Below, one piece after another: positions 5,408 through 12,822 of a stretch of DNA of 14,282 bases. The DNA lies in contig CAJMDF010000045.1 in NCBI GenBank assembly GCA_905212085.1, forward strand, positions 1 to 14,282. The letters run 5' to 3'. A program made the position numbers and the translations under genes. This DNA comes from an uncultured Clostridium sp. GTDB taxonomy: Bacteria; Cyanobacteriota; Vampirovibrionia; Gastranaerophilales; Gastranaerophilaceae. The notes under the pieces are model-generated. The model did not search any database. It had not been told where the DNA came from and worked only from the letters and a program-made list of their open reading frames with translations. Each line of letters opens with the position of its first letter. The stretch's first letter is position 1.

Positions 5408-7264
5408 ATGGTTGATGCAACAAATGGTGTAGGTCCTTTAGGAAATCAACAATTTAGTACAAAAGGGATTAAGTTGTCTGATTTAAAAGAGAAAAATCAA
5501 TTATTGTTTGATTATTTTAAACAAGCAGGACTTAACGAAAACTCATATGTTTATTCAACAGATATTGAAAAATTGAAAGAAGCATATGATAAAAATGATA
5601 ATGGAAAATTATCTAAGAAAGAAGCAAAAGCTCTTTTTGGAGAAGATGTCTCTAGAAAAGATCTAAAAAAAGCCATAAAAGCTATGGATGAAATTGCTTT
5701 AACTGATTTGCAAGATGAAAATTTTTATCCTGTGAAAACAAGCGAAAATGAAACTGAATATTATACTAAAAATAATGTTTTAGTTAGTTCAGTTTATGAG
5801 GATTCTGAACAATATATTAAAAATTACTATGGTGAAAATAAACAAATATTGGCTCAACTTGTTCAGAAAAAGAATGAAGATGGAACGATGACAAAAGTTT
5901 CAAGTTCAATGAATGAATATAATAAAGATGGAACTTTATATAGTTGCAGCGAGAGAACATATGGTGATGATGGAAAATTTGAAGAAGTCAAGATGACATT
6001 TTTAAATGGAGATCAAAATAAACCGGTTACAATTGAGCATAATGTAAACGGAAATAAAAAGACAACTGATATTGAATATAATAATGAAGGCAAAAGAATC
6101 CGTTCAGTGTCTATAGCGAATGGTCAAAAGACAGAGGTTGCATATGATGAATATGAAAGACCTATGAAACAGTTTGTTAAGCCAAATGGCTCAGATGCAA
6201 TGACTATAGAAGAATACAAGTATGATGGTTTAAGTAAAACTCCTTCAGAAATTGTGACTACTAATCCAGATGGTACTCAAACAAGAGTAACTTATAAAGA
6301 CGGTAAATTTGTCTCAAGAGAAGAAATTGTAAAACTTAATCCAGAAGATGTTATTGCAAAAAGAAAAGAGTCAAATCCTCCAAAAGCAAAAGTAACACCA
6401 AAAGTTCATGTCCCTGACGATTGGGGCAGAGTTCCTACAAGTTTTAGAAATTCTTCAGGAATTTTGGAGGCTAAAGATGCTGATACTGCATTAAAGGCAT
6501 TGTTGGATGCAAGAAATATTAAAGCAGCTGATGTCGATGCAGATAAATTAAAATCTGATTTGATTAAGTATAATCCAAGTTTATTTGATAAAGCTGGAAA
6601 ATTAAAAGCTGATGCAAAATGGGACAGATTAGATTTACCAAAAGACCTTAAAGCACAGTATGGTAAAGCTCCCGCAGGTAAAGAAGAAGCAAAACCTGAA
6701 GCTCCAACTCCAAAAACAGAAACTCCTGCACCTAGAACTAACCACCCAATAGATAGTTCATTGCCGGGAATTCCTGATCCAAAAACAAGATTTAATCCTA
6801 GAAATGGGGTTGTCAAAGATGGAGTAACTCAACCTGTACAAGAACCTAAAGTTGAACCAAAAGATGAAAAATTAGAAATTCCTGAAAAAGGACCAGATTT
6901 ATCTAAACCTGTATTAAAATATGGTATGAATTTAGTCCTTCCTCATAAAAAATATGCAAATCAAACAGTCTTAAATCCAGATGGAACTTCTTATTCATAT
7001 GATGAAAACGGATATATAGATTTTCAATATGATAAAAATGGTAGAGAAATACTATATGTTGATCGTAATCCCGATAATTCCGTGTACTATTATATAGAAT
7101 ATAAACTTGATGCAAATGGTAATATGACTAGTGAAATACAACGAAATTCTGATGGTTCAGTAGATTATTACATTGATTATCTTTATAATAAACAAGGAGA
7201 AATCGCAGCTAAAATATTTCGAGAGCCAAATGGAACTATGAGTGATGTAACTTATATTAATTAA
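5408..7264 (+). CDS. EF-hand and YD-like repeat modular protein, 618 aa
   Basis: Start ATG with AAAGG 8 nt upstream. Residues 61-72 (DKNDNGKLSKKE) are a textbook EF-hand loop with ligands at positions 1, 3, 5, 7, 9 and 12, so Ca2+ binding is likely. Residues ~165-310 contain short Y-x-x-[DE]-G-[KR]-type strands resembling RHS/YD repeats. Residues ~337-415 form a compact module (GRVPTSFR ... LIKYNPSLFD ... LDLP) that loosely recalls LysM. Residues ~420-500 are a Pro/Lys/Glu-rich linker, and ~520-618 hold more YD-like strands (YSYDENGYIDFQYDKNGREI). There is no Sec signal peptide or membrane segment, so a surface role would need another export route. A terminator follows. Function unknown; a secreted effector or adhesin is an inference only. 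Confidence 0.85.
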   Translation: MVDATNGVGPLGNQQFSTKGIKLSDLKEKNQLLFDYFKQAGLNENSYVYSTDIEKLKEAYDKNDNGKLSKKEAKALFGEDVSRKDLKKAIKAMDEIALTDLQDENFYPVKTSENETEYYTKNNVLVSSVYEDSEQYIKNYYGENKQILAQLVQKKNEDGTMTKVSSSMNEYNKDGTLYSCSERTYGDDGKFEEVKMTFLNGDQNKPVTIEHNVNGNKKTTDIEYNNEGKRIRSVSIANGQKTEVAYDEYERPMKQFVKPNGSDAMTIEEYKYDGLSKTPSEIVTTNPDGTQTRVTYKDGKFVSREEIVKLNPEDVIAKRKESNPPKAKVTPKVHVPDDWGRVPTSFRNSSGILEAKDADTALKALLDARNIKAADVDADKLKSDLIKYNPSLFDKAGKLKADAKWDRLDLPKDLKAQYGKAPAGKEEAKPEAPTPKTETPAPRTNHPIDSSLPGIPDPKTRFNPRNGVVKDGVTQPVQEPKVEPKDEKLEIPEKGPDLSKPVLKYGMNLVLPHKKYANQTVLNPDGTSYSYDENGYIDFQYDKNGREILYVDRNPDNSVYYYIEYKLDANGNMTSEIQRNSDGSVDYYIDYLYNKQGEIAAKIFREPNGTMSDVTYIN

Positions 7265-7280
7265 TGCATTAACTTGTAAT

Positions 7281-7315
7281 AAAAAACGGTCTGAGTTAAA
7301 ACTTAGACCGTTTTT
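7281..7315. terminator. bidirectional intrinsic terminator
   Basis: AAAAACGGTCTGAG and CTTAGACCGTTTTT form a 14-bp stem with one G-U pair and a 7-nt loop, A/T-flanked on both sides. It serves the EF-hand gene (plus) and murI (minus). The murI stop codon (7303-7305) lies within the stem. Confidence 0.85.
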
Positions 7316-8088
7316 AATTTTGGTAATTGTTTTAATTTATAAAATAATTCAGATGCTGTTTTGAAGTTTTCAGGGTTTGAGCTTACGTAAAACTCTTCAT
7401 ATTCAAATTTATTATTTAGTAAATTATTTTTTTCTAAGTCTTGTTTTATATTTTGAGCAAAATATAATGCAGGGTCAATAAATTTATCTTCTGGCATGAA
7501 TTTTTTTAGTATTCCTGTCAAATAAGGGTAATGAGTGCAGGCAAGCACAATTTTATCAGGATTAAACTCTTTCATAACATCTAAAATTTCTTGCACCTGT
7601 AAGATACTTTGAGGTTGATTAATCCTATGTTCTTCTACAATTCTTACCCAATTTGGAGCAGCTAATTCGAAAACTTCCATATTTTCATTATATTTTTTTA
7701 TTTCTTTTGAATATGCATGAGAGTTTATTGTTGCAGGGGTTGCTATTACTCCTAATTTTTGTACGTTGTCTAATTTTGCAAGTGTAGAACATACTGATTG
7801 AATTATTGGATAAATTTTAAAGTTGTAATTATTTTTTAGTTTTTCATATGTAATTGCTGAAGTTGTATTACAAGCCATAACAACAGCTTTTGCATTTTTC
7901 CCTTCAAAAAATTTGAAAATCTTATCTGCAAATTCAATTAATTGTTCTTCTGTTTTTTCTCCGTATGGCATATTTTTTGTATCGCCAAAATATAGGTAGT
8001 TTTCGTCAGGCAAAAGTTTTTTTACTTTTGCAAAAACTGTCAGACCGCCTACGCCTGAATCAAAAAATGCTATCGGTTGTTTATTTAT
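7303..8088 (-). CDS. murI: glutamate racemase
   Basis: Interconverts L- and D-glutamate to supply D-Glu for peptidoglycan. The full conserved N-terminus, PIAFFDSGVGGLTV, is encoded, as are MACNTTSAI and LACTHYPYL with both catalytic Cys. Counting from the ATA at 8088, the active-site residues fall at Asp10, Cys73, Cys184 and His186, almost the classic numbering. However, there is no ATG, GTG or TTG between the upstream in-frame stop and the catalytic Asp. The first TTG (8013) would remove the DSGVGG motif. Candidates are ATA 8088 (ideal length, no close SD) or ATT 8100 (GGAG at 8113-8110, 9-nt spacing). Either start overlaps the end of the amidase gene, so the two are one operon with probable translational coupling. 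Confidence 0.9.
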   Translation of the reverse strand: MNKQPIAFFDSGVGGLTVFAKVKKLLPDENYLYFGDTKNMPYGEKTEEQLIEFADKIFKFFEGKNAKAVVMACNTTSAITYEKLKNNYNFKIYPIIQSVCSTLAKLDNVQKLGVIATPATINSHAYSKEIKKYNENMEVFELAAPNWVRIVEEHRINQPQSILQVQEILDVMKEFNPDKIVLACTHYPYLTGILKKFMPEDKFIDPALYFAQNIKQDLEKNNLLNNKFEYEEFYVSSNPENFKTASELFYKLKQLPKLKTV

Positions 8089-9949
8089 TTTGTTTAAAAT
8101 AGTTCTCTACTCCGTCTGCTATTGCTTTTGCTGTAGCCTGCTTCCTTTTTTCTCCAACGAGTTGCTCTCTTTCTCCGCTGTTTGAAATAAATCCAATTTC
8201 GACTAAAATTGCAGGTACTGTTGTATGATTTATAACATAAAATTTAGATTTAAACAAGCCACGGTTAGGAGATTGTACTGCACTGGCAAGTGAAGAATGG
8301 ACAGTCTGAGCAAGTGCCATACTTTCTTGATGATAGTAGTGTGTTTCCACCCCTGTAATTTCTGGTCTTACACTTGAATTTACGTGAATACTTACAAATA
8401 TATCAGGATCATTTTTGGCGCTTATTGCTACTCTGTTTTGTAGTGATACATAAGTATCATTTGGTCTTGTCATTACAACTTGATACCCCTTTTGTGTAAG
8501 TAATTTTTCAACTCTTTTTGAAATATCAAGAGTAATATCTTTTTCATAAATGCCACCGCTAGTAGCTCCGACATCTGTTCCGCCATGACCTGCATCTATT
8601 ATTACTTTTTTCTTCCCTGTAGTTGTTTTGTTAGTTTTAGTCGGGTTTAATATAATTGCAGGTGGTGTTGTAACCTTAGGTTCTTCTTTCTTTTTAGCTT
8701 GTTTTAACTTTATTTTAAGGCTTCTGCCGTCAGCACCCAAATATGTACTTACCATTGTATCTTGTTCTACCGGAATCGTAAGTTTTAGACCTATTTTAGG
8801 CATTAATGATATTTGAGCATCGCTAAAGAATGTATTTTTGTAAGCAGCTTTAAAATTGTCATCACTGTATTTTGATACATTGTATAGATATAAAATTACT
8901 TTATCTTGGTATCTGTCAAGTCCATGTACTACTGGAGCATCGAATTTTAATATCATAGATTCTGTTAGAGAATCATTTTTTTCTTTATTGTATGCTATTG
9001 CATTGCTGCTACTGTTAAAAAGAGTTGAATTATTAGTTTTTTTATAATTAGCGATTATTAAGGATTGATTATCACTAGAGTATATTGGTATATAATCGCT
9101 TACGGCATCAGTTGTAATTACGATACGAGCTTTATTGACCGAAAATTGTCCAATCTTTACTGTTTCTGTTTCACTTATGCGATATTCTTTATTTCTAATT
9201 TTCATGTCAACAAGAGTGTTTGGTAAATCATAAATAATTCTTGATGGATTTGTTAAAATCATTGGTCTTTCAATTGTGACTGATCCAAACCCATTTATTA
9301 ATAAACCGTTTTGTCTTATAGATATGTTATTAAGATAATATTTTGTATTGAGTTTTAATTCTTTTCGAGCCATTAATTCTTGAGCTTGAGAGTTAAAAGC
9401 ATCTTGAATTTGATCAACAATTGTATCGTTTGCATTGGATACAGGCATCATAATTGTTAAATATTCATAAAAGTCGCTTGATGAAGAATGTTCATCTCTG
9501 AATGTGTTATGAAAGTAGTCGTTATCACACATTGTGCCGTTTTTTAATTTGATAATTATGTTATTTTTTATTCTAAAAAATTTAATATTGTCAGGATTAA
9601 AGTCATTATCAAAAGTCATGACAACTCTAACTACATTTGGATTTGTAGAGAATTGCGTTATTTTAATATCTTTTATTCCTCCGCTTTGGAATGTCCAATG
9701 TTGTTTTGGAAATGTTATAATTGATGAATTTATGTCAAAATAAGCTCTTGATGGGTTTTGCATTTTTATAAGTTTAAGATTTTGCATAACCGCACCAGAT
9801 GGAGTATCTTGTCCAGATAGGACAATAATAGAATTTGATGTGTCAAAATTTGCGGCAGTAAATTTATAAAGCTGTTCTGCGCAAGCTTTTTGGACAAATG
9901 TAAAAAAAGTTATAATAAATAATGTAATGAATAAAAGTATTTTTTTCAT
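8081..9949 (-). CDS. amiC: N-acetylmuramoyl-L-alanine amidase with AMIN domains
   Basis: Periplasmic zinc enzyme that cleaves the bond between N-acetylmuramic acid and L-alanine, used in cell separation. The 622-aa product starts with a Sec signal peptide (MKKILLFITLFIITFFTFVQ, cleavage likely after AKACA-like ACA at 24). It has AMIN-type beta domains at about 30-137 and 210-300, a third similar stretch at 330-418, a Lys/Pro/Thr linker, then an Amidase_3 domain at 447-618. Zinc ligands are His455 (DAGHGG), Glu469 (GIYEKD) and His522 (SIHVNS); the catalytic Glu584 is in LVEIGFISN. I chose ATG 9949 because an upstream ATG at 10000 lies in the promoter's -35, and only this start gives a clean signal peptide. 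The amidase-murI order matches cyanobacteria. Confidence 0.95.
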   Translation of the reverse strand: MKKILLFITLFIITFFTFVQKACAEQLYKFTAANFDTSNSIIVLSGQDTPSGAVMQNLKLIKMQNPSRAYFDINSSIITFPKQHWTFQSGGIKDIKITQFSTNPNVVRVVMTFDNDFNPDNIKFFRIKNNIIIKLKNGTMCDNDYFHNTFRDEHSSSSDFYEYLTIMMPVSNANDTIVDQIQDAFNSQAQELMARKELKLNTKYYLNNISIRQNGLLINGFGSVTIERPMILTNPSRIIYDLPNTLVDMKIRNKEYRISETETVKIGQFSVNKARIVITTDAVSDYIPIYSSDNQSLIIANYKKTNNSTLFNSSSNAIAYNKEKNDSLTESMILKFDAPVVHGLDRYQDKVILYLYNVSKYSDDNFKAAYKNTFFSDAQISLMPKIGLKLTIPVEQDTMVSTYLGADGRSLKIKLKQAKKKEEPKVTTPPAIILNPTKTNKTTTGKKKVIIDAGHGGTDVGATSGGIYEKDITLDISKRVEKLLTQKGYQVVMTRPNDTYVSLQNRVAISAKNDPDIFVSIHVNSSVRPEITGVETHYYHQESMALAQTVHSSLASAVQSPNRGLFKSKFYVINHTTVPAILVEIGFISNSGEREQLVGEKRKQATAKAIADGVENYFKQNK

Positions 9950-9971
9950 AAATAAAATCTCGCTCATTATA

Positions 9972-10000
9972 ATTATATAACGAGTAAGAAAAGCTATCAA
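9972..10000 (-). promoter_or_regulatory. amidase-murI operon promoter
   Basis: On the minus strand TTGATA (10000-9995), exactly 17 bp, then TATAAT (9977-9972). The transcript would start near 9965, leaving about 16 nt before the ATG at 9949. It lies just past the stop of the LuxR-type gene, so the operon has its own promoter even if read-through also occurs. Confidence 0.7.
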
Positions 10001-10012
10001 ATTGTAACAATT

Positions 10013-10213
10013 TTATTCATCAAGCAAATGGTTTTTAATAGCTATATATACAGCATTAGTCCTGTTTTTTGCTTCAAGTTTTCTAATAATTGAACTGATA
10101 TGTGCTTTTACGGTATGAATGCTTATGTAAATTCTCTCACTGATTTGACTATTCCCATAACCTTTTGTAATTAATTTTAAAATTGCAACTTCTCTTTTTG
10201 TTAATTTTTCCAT
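10013..10213 (-). CDS. orphan LuxR/GerE-type HTH DNA-binding protein, 66 aa
   Basis: The whole product is one GerE-type helix-turn-helix. LTKREVAILKLITKGYGNSQ, then the ISERIYISIHTVKAHISSII scaffold and recognition helices, then RKLEAKNRTNAVYIAIKNHL. There is no receiver or sensor domain, so it may act as a stand-alone regulator like small GerE-type proteins or partner a separate sensor. I prefer ATG 10213 (GAGAGG 7 nt upstream) to the ATG at 10228, which overlaps that ribosome site. It sits directly upstream of the amidase operon and could regulate cell-wall turnover; that is inference from position only. Confidence 0.9.
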   Translation of the reverse strand: MEKLTKREVAILKLITKGYGNSQISERIYISIHTVKAHISSIIRKLEAKNRTNAVYIAIKNHLLDE

Positions 10214-10297
10214 AATCTTACCTCTCATTATGAAAATAGCATATGTGATAAAAAATGTTTTAATAATATTTCAGTTTTTTATTTTTTATAAAATAAC

Positions 10298-10325
10298 TTG
10301 AAAATAAATCTTTTTTTGCTAATAT
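10298..10325 (+). promoter_or_regulatory. predicted tRNA-Arg promoter
   Basis: TTGAAA (10298-10303), 16 bp, TAATAT (10320-10325) with TGC before it as an extended -10. The start near 10332 would give a short 5' extension before the tRNA at 10348. Confidence 0.45.
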
Positions 10326-10347
10326 ATAAATTGTGACAGTTAAATAT

Positions 10348-10421
<74 letters not shown>

Positions 10422-10439
10422 GGTTTTAAAATAAAGAAG

Positions 10440-10467
10440 TGATAAGCATTTTAGCTTATCATTTTTT
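10440..10467 (+). terminator. intrinsic terminator after tRNA-Arg
   Basis: TGATAAGC-6-nt loop-GCTTATCA followed by six T, 19 nt past the tRNA. Perfect 8-bp stem. Confidence 0.85.
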
Positions 10468-10746
10468 ATTATTATTGTAATTTAACGGTGTATTTTTTTT
10501 GAGTAATTCGCTCGGAAGAATTTTAAATGATGGTTGAGCATACTTACCCTACAATACTAACATTCAGCAAAGCCAAAGTCCGTTAATTATCCATATTCCA
10601 AATTACTCATATTAATCTTTTAATGGTCAGTGGTAAATGCAATTTATTTTTTTTAATGCCAAATTTTCCAATAACATCAAACAAATTGTACAGATTAGAA
10701 AACGAGTATTTTAAATTTGTTTGGAAGCAAACACCCTATATCCAAC
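10468..10746. other. gene-free spacer with a bracketing inverted repeat
   Basis: No convincing frame on either strand between the tRNA terminator and the TPR promoter. Visible structure: TGAGTAATT (10500-10508) is repeated inverted as AATTACTCA (10601-10609), bracketing about 92 bp, and a small hairpin TGTTTG-GAAG-CAAACA lies near 10719-10732. This could hold a small RNA or a decayed element; nothing identifies it. Confidence 0.3.
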
Positions 10747-10774
10747 TTGAATTTGACAAATAATATGTTATAAT
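10747..10774 (+). promoter_or_regulatory. promoter of the TPR gene
   Basis: TTGAAT (10747-10752), 16 bp, perfect TATAAT (10769-10774) with TGT immediately before it (extended -10). An additional TTGACA at 10753 is only 10 bp from the -10 and cannot serve it. Confidence 0.6.
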
Positions 10775-10810
10775 TAAAAATATTTTGATAGAATTTTGGG
10801 AGTTACAGAT

Positions 10811-11452
10811 TTGAATAGTTATGGTGATGAATTAGAGCAGGAACCAACCAGTGCCGAAGCGTATAATGAACGCGGCTGGTCAAAGTATGAACAAAAAAAT
10901 TATGAAGGCGCGATGCTCGATTACGATAAGGCACTTGAGCTGGATCCTGCTTTTGTAGATGTCTATAACAATCGAGGTATAGCAAAATATGAACAACAGG
11001 ATTACGCTGGCGCGATACTCGATTACGATAAGGCAATCGAACTGAATCCTGCTTTTGTAGATGCTTATAACAGTCGAGGTCTTGCAAAATATTATAAACA
11101 GGATTACGCTGGCGCGATACTCGATTATGATAAAGCAATTGAACTTAGCCCTAATTGTGCAGAGGCATACGACAATCGAGGTATAGCAAAATGTTACCAA
11201 CAGAATTATGATGAAGCAATAAAAGATTATGACAAAGCAATTGAACTTGATCCTAATTCTGCAAAGGCATACAGCAATCGAGGTCGGGCAAAATATTATA
11301 AAAAGGATTATTTAGGCGCAATAAAGGATTATTGCAAAACAATTTGTCTGAAGCCCGATTATGTTTGGCTTTTAATAAAACTCCAAGTAATTAGGTTAAA
11401 AATGAAATTACTATCAAAGATAATTCGCAAAGATTTATTGACTAAAATTTGA
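10811..11452 (+). CDS. tetratricopeptide (TPR) repeat protein, 213 aa
   Basis: Five consecutive 34-residue TPR units of the A-Y-x-x-R-G-x-A-K-Y ... Y-x-x-A-I-x-D-Y-D-K-A-I-E-L-x-P type fill residues ~12-190, making a helical solenoid for protein-protein contacts. I chose TTG 10811 because GGGAG (10798-10802) lies 8 nt before it; TTG 10796 has none. No signal peptide. At DNA level the units are recent copies: a 30-nt stretch at 10996-11025 recurs identically 102 bp later. The last 35 residues (after LKPDYVW) abandon the TPR pattern for a basic tail, which might reflect a frameshift or decay. The stop overlaps an ATG of the next frame (TGATG), so the downstream membrane protein may be coupled. 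Confidence 0.88.
   Translation: MNSYGDELEQEPTSAEAYNERGWSKYEQKNYEGAMLDYDKALELDPAFVDVYNNRGIAKYEQQDYAGAILDYDKAIELNPAFVDAYNSRGLAKYYKQDYAGAILDYDKAIELSPNCAEAYDNRGIAKCYQQNYDEAIKDYDKAIELDPNSAKAYSNRGRAKYYKKDYLGAIKDYCKTICLKPDYVWLLIKLQVIRLKMKLLSKIIRKDLLTKI
10996..11127 (+). repeat. 102-bp near-identical tandem repeats within the TPR gene
   Basis: The 30-nt segments at 10996-11025 and 11098-11127 are identical and exactly one TPR unit apart, with flanking sequence also similar. Such repeats can gain or lose units by recombination and are also prone to collapse in short-read assembly. Confidence 0.65.
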
Positions 11453-11496
11453 TGAGGGACAAAACTATTACAGTATATTTACGTTACAATTGTCTT

Positions 11497-12600
11497 ATGA
11501 AACATTTCAGATTAATTTTATCATTTGTACTTTTATTGTTATTATTTAATACTACACCGGCTTACGCTGATGGCGGAATCCCTTTGTGGATATATACTGC
11601 ATCAAGTGCTGCATATTCTACCTTTACAATACAAGGGATCGGGAATTTTTCTTTTCTTCTGGGAACTGTTTTTTTATTATATGTTATTTTTGTAGAAGTT
11701 TTAATATTTAAATTTTTAGATAAAGATAAACAATTCAAGTTAAAACAAATAATTTGCTCTGTAACTATGGCAAATATTTTTTCTGTGATTGCAGGTATTA
11801 TAATAACCGTGCCAGTGTTGAGTATTGCTAAATCAATAGGTATGAATAATAATGCAATTATTGATCTTGGATTTTTAGTACTGCCTTTACATATAATTAC
11901 TTTTATTATTTCTTACTATATAGAATTGTTTACATATAAAAAGATTTTTTTCAAAAATGCTAATTATTCTTTCCTTAAAAAGGTTGCATTATGGACCAAT
12001 ATAGGAACATACTTTATTTTTAATATACTTACAATAGCAGCTGTTATTATACTTATTGAATTTTTAATCGGGTATGTTTCAGATGCATTAATAACAACTC
12101 CCAATAATAACCTAAGTTTGTTAAATTCATCAGTTGAAATTAATGGAGTAAAAATAATTTCACCTTATTTTAAACCAAAAAAAATTTCACATATAACTTG
12201 TGCAAAATTAAAGAAAAAAGGTTATCCCATAAGCGATTGTAAGTATGAATTATATAAAGATGGCTATTGGATATGGGTAGATGCAGTAAGGCAATGTGAA
12301 GATATCAATGGAAGACTACCGAACAATAAAGAGTTATCACATATTGCAGAATATGTATATGAACAACCTTTTGATTCTATCTCTCCTTTGTACGGAGCAA
12401 GCTCTGGGAAATACAGTTCTTTTAAGGCAACAAAAGCAAATCTCCCGAAAACCACCCCATATCTCTTGTTATCAAGTGAATTTACAGGTCCATATGGAAT
12501 ACCTGATTATAGACTGTATAATAACATTTTCACTTCTGGTAATCCAAATTATAGCGAAAAAACTAATGAAGATGCTTTTGCAATATGTGTTGCTAAATAA
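11497..12600 (+). CDS. membrane protein with Cys-containing C-terminal domain, 367 aa
   Basis: A signal peptide or first helix (MKHFRLILSFVLLLLLFNTT, then PAYADGG with a likely cleavage after AYA) is followed by four hydrophobic segments, at about residues 50-74, 84-110, 121-147 and 163-197. A ~165-residue soluble domain follows. That domain has four Cys (235, 248, 267, 364) and the block WVDAVRQCEDINGRLPNNKE, which resembles the W-x-x-A-x-x-x-C-x-x-x-x-G-RLP-x-x-x-EL core of DUF1566/FGE-like exported domains. I do not recognise the whole protein. ATG 11497 gives the cleanest signal peptide; ATG 11452 overlapping the TPR stop is the alternative and would lengthen the N-region by 15 residues. 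No Shine-Dalgarno at either. Confidence 0.75.
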   Translation: MKHFRLILSFVLLLLLFNTTPAYADGGIPLWIYTASSAAYSTFTIQGIGNFSFLLGTVFLLYVIFVEVLIFKFLDKDKQFKLKQIICSVTMANIFSVIAGIIITVPVLSIAKSIGMNNNAIIDLGFLVLPLHIITFIISYYIELFTYKKIFFKNANYSFLKKVALWTNIGTYFIFNILTIAAVIILIEFLIGYVSDALITTPNNNLSLLNSSVEINGVKIISPYFKPKKISHITCAKLKKKGYPISDCKYELYKDGYWIWVDAVRQCEDINGRLPNNKELSHIAEYVYEQPFDSISPLYGASSGKYSSFKATKANLPKTTPYLLLSSEFTGPYGIPDYRLYNNIFTSGNPNYSEKTNEDAFAICVAK

Positions 12601-12731
12601 AATCTTGAAATCTACTGTTACATTTCAGCAAAACAAGTGTTAATTTTCAAACGGGATATTTTATCTGAACGCATAAAAAGATTATTCGGCAAAATTGGCT
12701 TTGTGTTTGACTTTTAGCAGTCGGAAGTAAT

Positions 12732-12760
12732 CGTTTTATATGTTACAAAACGGTCTTTTT
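12732..12760 (+). terminator. possible terminator after the membrane-protein gene
   Basis: CGTTTT and AAAACG form a 6-bp stem with a 9-nt loop, followed by GTCTTTTT. It lies 131 nt past the stop. The stem is weak. The spacer 12601-12731 shows nothing else convincing. Confidence 0.35.
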
Positions 12761-12822
12761 CTGTTTATCATTTAATAAAATACATCTTAGAAATTATTGT
12801 TCAAGAAAGATTTATCAAAAAT

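Noticed and set aside
6416..6657. Central module of the 618-aa protein as a LysM domain
   Set aside because: Only the L-x-x-x-N-P and terminal L-x-L-P pattern recalls LysM; the length and missing GDT motif do not fit well enough to name it.
6406..6816. 136-codon minus-strand frame inside the EF-hand gene
   Set aside because: Exactly antisense to the Pro/Lys/Glu linker region of a well-supported gene; no ribosome site and no family resemblance.
10753..10758. Perfect TTGACA hexamer upstream of the TPR gene
   Set aside because: Only 10 bp from the TATAAT, so it cannot pair with it as a -35; TTGAAT at 16 bp was used instead.
10803..11200. Two long minus-strand frames opposite the TPR gene
   Set aside because: Their internal repetition simply mirrors the 102-bp TPR repeats; no independent start signal.
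12637..12717. 26-codon frame starting at GTG (LIFKRDILSERIKRLFGKIG)
   Set aside because: Protein-like wording but no ribosome site, no family recognised and too short; possibly a remnant.
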